Shown in pieces: positions 58,188 through 64,000 of a stretch of DNA of 64,000 bases (positions are counted from its first letter, which is position 1; each line of letters begins with the position of its first letter). Source of the DNA: Sipunculus nudus (taxonomy: Eukaryota > Annelida > Sipuncula > Golfingiida > Sipunculidae). The notes beneath the pieces were generated by a model. The model was given only the letters and a program-made list of their open reading frames with translations. It ran no database searches and was not told where the DNA came from. The translations under genes were made by a program, and so were the position numbers. The DNA lies in assembly GCA_026874595.1 (NCBI GenBank), contig CM049314.1:57522300-57586299 (forward strand), in the 5' to 3' direction.

Positions 58188-58590
58188 CATGCTCCGCTTT
58201 CAACCTGTCTGCGACGTACTGTGCATATACACACTGCCAAACCACCAAGTTACATGAACACATCTTAAGCAAGAACAACCGAATATAGCCTTCCTTAACG
58301 TGCTGTGGTAACGGATCCGCCGGACGGCACCTTCCTAACAAACAAAAAAAGAAGAATTCTACGTAAGTTCTGCAGGAAATATATTGTATTAATAGTATTA
58401 CCTTATATTTCTCATGTGCTGCACGCTTCAATGTTTTCCTTCCCCTTATTACCTCACGATGTGCCCATTATCATTCTGATTCAGTATCAGTTAAGCTGTC
58501 ACGACCTTTACCTTCTGAGTCATTACGATATTTCAAGCATTTTATGTACATCTCTGCTTTATCTGAATGGAAATAATACAAAGACAATTA
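58188..58590 (+). repeat. 395-bp direct repeat, copy 2
   Basis: Partner of 46366-46760. Confidence 0.9.
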
Positions 58591-58642
58591 ATGCAGTAAC
58601 TCGTTATACGGGGTTTTCTCGCGAATTAAACCCTGATGCCAA

Positions 58643-59227
58643 GTGGCTTTGGCCTTAGAACCGAGGTCGCTTTGTCACAGAAAGGACATTTCTCTTGGCC
58701 CTACTGGAAACAGATCACAGGATAAACCGATTCGTAACGTTATGATAAACCAACGAGTACTGAACTTTTCACATTACAACCTTTCCGCTCACGGCCTGTG
58801 GAAATGGAACTTCTCTTCAGAGATTGAAGAATTAGACCTGACCGGCACTAACATCAGTGACGATGAAGCAAACTTTCAATATTTGAAAGGCTTAAAGTGG
58901 CTCCTGATTGGTCAAAACGATATTTCCGAAATCAAGGAGAACTCACTTCGTGGATTAAAACATCTGCAAGGCCTGAATGCAGAGAACAGCTTCCTGGAAA
59001 CAATCAACTTTTCACATTTCCGTGATCTGCACGCCCTGAGATATCTGATATTGCGTAAAAACCGGATCACTGAGTGCGTTACATCAGAAGGTGCGGGTTG
59101 GATGGACCAACTTTTGTTTTTAGACTTGAACGTCCTTTTTTGTAGAAATAAAGTATTTTTTTCAAATGTATGTTTAGGAGTGGTGCAGAGGGAACCCTTT
59201 CCTCTTCATCATACCTGTTCAAAGTAA
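58643..59227 (+). pseudogene. Leucine-rich-repeat protein gene, 3'-truncated copy
   Basis: 194-codon frame. From about residue 35 it has LRR units: MINQRVLNFSHYNLS, EELDLTGTNISDDE, LKGLKWLLIGQNDISEIKEN, SLRGLKHLQGLNAENSFLE, LHALRYLILRKNRITECVTS and LLFLDLN. Similarity to 21664-22320 then stops abruptly at LDLN/LDLS, and the rest (VLFCRNKVFF) is unrelated. So the N-terminal LRRs are intact here while the C-terminal half is lost, the reverse of the other copy. No signal peptide at the ORF start. A GTCCTT site at the break is a poor donor. Confidence 0.55.
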
Positions 59228-59239
59228 CTCAGGTTTGAT

Positions 59240-61390
59240 TCCTGCTTGTGCATTCTAGTACTTTTAGGAATTTGATCTGGTGACAAAAACGATGTAGGAG
59301 TAAGGAAGTACGAAAGTTAAACTGCCGACTCTATATAACAGTAGAATATGATAATTTTTGCATAGGTTTCCTGGCGGATATTTTATGGGCATAAATGTTA
59401 CTACCATTTCATATTTACATAACATAGAAATCTTACTTATTGTTTGGATTATCGCACCAGTTAATATTATTCTGCAACCGTTTTCATAATGTTCGTTCTG
59501 TTATATTGTTTTATGTATATCCTTATTATTTTTCTTGAATGACACATTTTTTACTTGTGTACAGATAATAAGATAATGTTTGAATGCATGCGTCTGATTT
59601 ATTAATGTATGTAATAAAATATCTTGGTGTACATTTCCATCTATATATGATATATGAATGTTGATCAGGCCTTATGGACACTAAATTCCAGAGTGTCCTC
59701 TTTCTCTCTTATTCTCTCTCTCTCAATAGATAAATAGACATAGAGTTATAAAGATACATTGAGTGAATAAAGAAATATTCTGTTTTACATAAATGGTATT
59801 TCTATCATATTTTAGTTGTGTATGTTAGTCTAAAAGATGCAAATATACATGAAAACAATAAAAATTTGACTTTATTATCGCCGTTACCCTAAATATGTGC
59901 ACCTTTTGTGATTCCTTTATTCATGAGCTATGTCCGTGTTAAATTTATTCTTGTATTTGTAAAATAGGTTTATACTGTTAGATCTTCCTAAGAGGCTTGT
60001 AGTTAATGATATTTTTATTCAGTCAACAAAGGCTGTGAAGGTGCGTTCTTTCAAATTTATAATCATTTATCTTAAAAATATAAATCTATCAAATTGTGTT
60101 GGGCAGTTCTGTACAAAGCAGTAACAGTAAGATTATATCACTTTGGTGACTGTTGCGAACATAAAAAAAAATATGTTCAATCCTTCATTTTGCAATGATA
60201 AGTTCAACACATTCACAACGAAGTCCCTAAAGTCAACCTAAATCTTTCAGCTTTAAACCAAGCCTGAACTGCTGAGGAACATGATCTTACAGTCAAATGA
60301 TATACTTGCGGCTTGAAAGGCTTATGATTTCAGCTGTGAAACGTCAATTTATATTCCAAACAGAATGATTGGAAAGACTTATTTTCTTTTCAAGACGCAT
60401 ATTAAATATTTAGTGTATATTTGTCAACAAGAACTCAACCAATATTAACAAAGAATGCCCCGTTCACGCTGCAGCAAAAGGGCGTAACTTGAAGGGAATT
60501 GCCTTATAATATTAAATTCATGGTACCAAAATTTATTTTTATCCTGGACACACATTGACTTTAAATGCCAATTACATATCCAAAACATAAGTGAAAATAT
60601 AGATATTACATGAAATATCCATATGTACCCCTTATATACAACCAACGGACTCAAAGAAGGCTAGATATAGAGGTAAATATTATATAATAAATCACATATT
60701 GATCCTGGCCTTCGAATGAAACAAATTGGCAACAGCCGATTTATAATTTATGTCCATATATATTTATTAATGCTTATGCATGGTTTTGAAGTGACAATGA
60801 CGATTTGTTCCTGTTAAAACGCCAAAAAAAAAAAATGATGTAACCATGACTATTGTAAATTGTTGGACAAACAAATGTAAATGTGAGGTTATAGGTTACC
60901 GAGGTTATAGCTACCTACTTAAGAATGATTATGTGATAATATGCAACTGACAGGTCAGAAACATAATTATTCGGTCACGGTATGTGATCGATATGGAGAA
61001 AGTTGAAAGTACATTTGTTACATAAACATAACTACAATGCTTTTTAATAAGCACTTGCAGTTTGGTCACAAAGGTTAAGTCGAACTGTGGAAAGATAAAA
61101 ACTTATTCACGAGTTAATTAAATATATCATAAACGCTTGACTGCAGGCCATATCGCATTTGTATTTCAAATGAATTGAAGGATATTTAGATATCTATTGG
61201 AAACTAACAATTCATGTAAAATATTTATCTGCTTTGCCATCACACATCTTCAAAGAAGTGTACTACGTCCAAACTCTTCATTTCTAACACGAACCTTCCG
61301 CCTCCTGAATACAAATTTCATGTGATTTCATGATATGACATTATTGGGAACAACCTTACCCCGCCTTTGTTCTCACGTTTATTGATTCCA
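59240..61390. other. No recognisable gene
   Basis: AT-rich DNA, partly collinear with 22.3-24.4 kb. A CT-rich microsatellite lies near 59696-59728. Confidence 0.5.
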
Positions 61391-61398
61391 ATTAGACA

Positions 61399-61623
61399 TC
61401 ACTCTCTATAGTTACAGGCGCAGCTTGCGAATATCTGTTCATCCCGATCTGGATGTGGAACCGGATACATTTTGGACTGTTTGTCTGGATCCAGATCCTG
61501 ATGCCCGGTCATTTTAATATACATCAATAGATATGGATCTCCTCGGTACTGGTTCAGAGTGAGCTGAGGCATTAATTTGGTCTCTGTATCCTCATCCAGA
61601 ACTAGATGATGGATCATTCCGGT
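61399..61623 (-). CDS. Unrecognised coding-like exon
   Basis: Minus-strand frame GMIHHLVLDEDTETKLMPQL, TLNQYRGDPYLLMYIKMTGH and QDLDPDKQSKMYPVPHPDRD, ending SCACNYRE and TGA. The first 25 residues are conserved, with conservative changes, in the duplicated segment at 24490-24606. No family recognised. It lies opposite to and about 2.2 kb beyond the LRR fragment, as in the other copy. No clear acceptor or start. Confidence 0.35.
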   Translation of the reverse strand, partial: TGMIHHLVLDEDTETKLMPQLTLNQYRGDPYLLMYIKMTGHQDLDPDKQSKMYPVPHPDRDEQIFASCACNYRE

Positions 61624-62507
61624 ATGTGTGACATGGTGTGTCCATGGGTTCTTGTATTATACAAGACTGCGGAAATTTAAAGTAACGAATAATTTATTAT
61701 GTTGGTTGTTCATTTGGATAAAACCGGCCTTTCTCAGAAGCACGATTATCATACCAAAGAGTAGCTGTTTTTCACTCTGCTTATTAGATTCACATTCCCA
61801 CTACTCATCCAAGTAAGCCTACCCCAATATTTATCAACACCGTGAATTTCGGTAGCTCACAACGTATTGTCGGATTGTCGTATTAGCATGAGGTTTTTAT
61901 GATGATTCACAGTAATCCGAACACACCAAAACTGGAGTCGTCTTTAGGTCGTCTTTTCGGGTAAAAATATAGGATTTAGGTTAAATTGGAATGACTCGGG
62001 TGCTATAAATTAATTGCTTACATATTCACATAGCCCTTTTTGGCAATGCCATCATCTTTTTGACAATTTCCTGGTATTTATGGTTTTATCCAATTATTAT
62101 AATTATGAAAGTTAAAGAGGTAATTACGCATAATGATCATTTGGTTCTTGATACAACCATGTGTTGAGACTAATTATCTGTGCTAATCTCACCATTATTA
62201 GCGTAGATAAAAGCTGAGAAAAAAACACATCTAAAAAAACTGTTATATTCACAGAACGATTTTGTTAACATGGCCGGATCATACTGTTTACAACCAGCAA
62301 GTATAAAGAAAATAAACATATGTGCCATATGCAAGTACATGCATTCCCATCTGTATGTTTGTTCACAACATAACCCAGGCAGATATGGACGAAATCATTT
62401 GAAATTTGTGATGAACCAATAAACCAATGACCCCAATGGCATTTTGAGAGTAAGTGTAAAATCTAGGATTATTTTGAGTTAATAAATATGTCATAAGTTT
62501 GCAAATG

Positions 62508-62510
<3 letters not shown>

Positions 62511-62560
<50 letters not shown>
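62511..62560. repeat. (TA)n microsatellite
   Basis: About 25 TA units. Confidence 0.96.
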
Positions 62561-62562
<2 letters not shown>

Positions 62563-62599
62563 GTTTTGAATCTTAAGTATAAATATATATGGATATGGT

Positions 62600-63110
62600 C
62601 ATAACATGTTCATATCTATGAGATATATGATCAGGGCAAACGTACATTGGATATATGTGATTATACTTGCGCATGTCAAAATTACGAATTTATGTAAGTG
62701 AGACACGCTCGTATTTTGTTTAAATAATTGCCTGTTATGCCAATGATGAAAAGAACACCATAAAAAACAATTACCGATGAAACATTCTGAGGCAGAACAA
62801 AATAGGATGAAAAAATATAAAGAGACATGTCTGGGATTTTTTTTCACGTGTGCTTTGTCTGTGAATCAAAAGCTATCACTTAGGTTAGTTATCTGGTCTC
62901 TCGCTAGAGGGCGCATCACTCATCTTTAAACAGCATAAAAATAAATTCGGAGATAAATCAAAGAACAGAAAAAAAACTTAACAGAACTAAAATCTGGATA
63001 TAAACCACTGATGTAGGAAGAGTGTTATATTGAATGATAAGTTACTATTAACTCTCTGTGCTTGAGAAATAGCTGGAAGCGGAATCTATATGTTACACAA
63101 ATATCCTAGT
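62600..63110. other. No recognisable feature
   Basis: AT-rich DNA. Confidence 0.45.
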
Positions 63111-63126
63111 GGATATTAAGCCGGGG

Positions 63127-63195
63127 TTACACTACACGACAATCGCTTGTCACTCACAATTTTCAGCATTTCTGTGAGACTGTCGTGTAGTGTAA
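63127..63195. repeat. Long hairpin: perfect 15-bp inverted repeat
   Basis: TTACACTACACGACA (63127-63141) and TGTCGTGTAGTGTAA (63181-63195) flank an inner CTCACA/TGTGAG pair. A further TCGCGTGTCGCAACA stretch follows. It resembles the ends of MITE-like elements but no partner end was found. Confidence 0.85.
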
Positions 63196-63459
63196 ACAGC
63201 ATTTTTCAGCGATAATCGCGTGTCGCAACAAATTATCGGCCTACAAAAAAAGTCTGATGACATGTCAAACTTTTTTCCTTACGATTATCGTTGGCTCGTG
63301 GAGAGTAAACAGAATTACGGCATTCGCAAGGGCGGGTCTTGTGGTTCATCCAATAGGACAAAGCCTCTCAGGTCATGTGGCACTTGTATAAATCAAATCA
63401 CTGGGAATGCTAAGTGAAAATCCTTTAATAGTCAATTTTAGATCCAAGGATTCCTTGAA

Positions 63460-63462
<3 letters not shown>

Positions 63463-63525
<63 letters not shown>

Positions 63526-63672
63526 AATATATATATATATCTATATATATATATTAACATATATATATATATATCGATATATATATGTGTGTGTGTGTGA
63601 TAGTGTGTTAGAGTAGAAATAAAATTTGAAATAGACTATATAATTAACATATATAAATAGATAAATATTCTT

Positions 63673-63726
<54 letters not shown>

Positions 63727-63770
63727 TATATACATAAACACACATATATACATAAACATAGTTTGTAAAT
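63463..63770. repeat. Compound microsatellite cluster (CT)n, (TA)n, (GT)n
   Basis: (CT)n at about 63463-63502, (TA)n tracts from 63503 to about 63587, (GT)n to about 63599, and (TA)n at 63675-63730. The rest of the window is low-complexity AT DNA. Confidence 0.95.
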
Positions 63771-64000
63771 ATATATTATAAAATTAATAAATAGTAATTA
63801 CATGTATTATTAAGTATATATACATATTAATTATATATAGTCTATATTTATATAGAAGTGCTATATTTTTTTACATAAGTAGATGCATTTGCTTGCTTTT
63901 GTATATATAATACATATATTTATATAAAATGTTTATATTGTATATTAATAAAGATATATATTTATATATACACTAATATATAAAAAATACTGGTGATATA

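Larger units (their letters stand above)
58620..62200 (+). repeat. LRR-bearing segmental duplication, copy 2
   Basis: Partner of 21290-25010, see there. Confidence 0.7.

Overview
The window is AT-rich, intron-bearing animal nuclear DNA, most likely from a marine invertebrate such as a lophotrochozoan. The evidence is spliced genes with GT-AG introns, tRNA-derived SINEs, Penelope-like, LINE, pogo-like and Kolobok-like debris, more than a dozen long (TA)n tracts, and nested segmental duplications. Species cannot be fixed from sequence alone. Only two loci look like intact genes: a spliced beta-trefoil cytokine-like gene at 10.6-20.6 kb and an AMP-forming acyl-CoA synthetase at 49.3-51.0 kb. Most other coding similarity is in truncated or duplicated pieces.

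Layout. 0-3.9 kb is one copy of a long direct duplication (second copy 51.6-55.5 kb). It carries the first exon of an SLC5-type sodium/solute cotransporter, now frameshifted, and a repeat with a hairpin-CTAG end that may be Helitron. 4.2-6.6 kb is an inverted, broken copy of part of the cytokine-like gene. 10.6-20.6 kb is the intact-looking gene: three shared 5' exons and two alternative 3' exon sets. Both sets begin in the same phase and rebuild the same Tyr codon after exon 3. Both assembled reading frames close without a stop (303 and 329 codons). A 4.8-kb Kolobok-like transposon with TTAA target duplication sits in one intron, and the inverted copy at 4-6.6 kb holds the matching empty site.

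21.3-25.0 kb and 58.6-62.2 kb are diverged direct copies of a segment with a leucine-rich-repeat gene; each copy is damaged in a different half. 23.6 and 28.9 kb hold two SINE copies in opposite orientation, 27.3-28.5 kb a LINE 3' end, 29.8-30.6 kb a third copy of the hairpin-ended repeat, and 32.7-33.9 kb a dead pogo-like transposase. 35.3-38.9 kb is a higher-order tandem array of ~310-330-bp units. 40.2 kb is a truncated acyl-CoA synthetase copy related to the full 550-residue enzyme at 49.3 kb. 46.9-47.85 kb is a TIR element with a 5-bp target duplication, and 47.9-49.0 kb is an old ~155-bp satellite just upstream of the synthetase. 57.5-58.2 kb has two Penelope-like fragments head to head.

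The central point is the 10.6-20.6 kb gene. Its product resembles the IL-1/FGF beta-trefoil superfamily, with a segment close to the vertebrate IL-1 signature, no obvious signal peptide and an acidic pro-region. Homology rests on reading alone and needs a profile or structure search.
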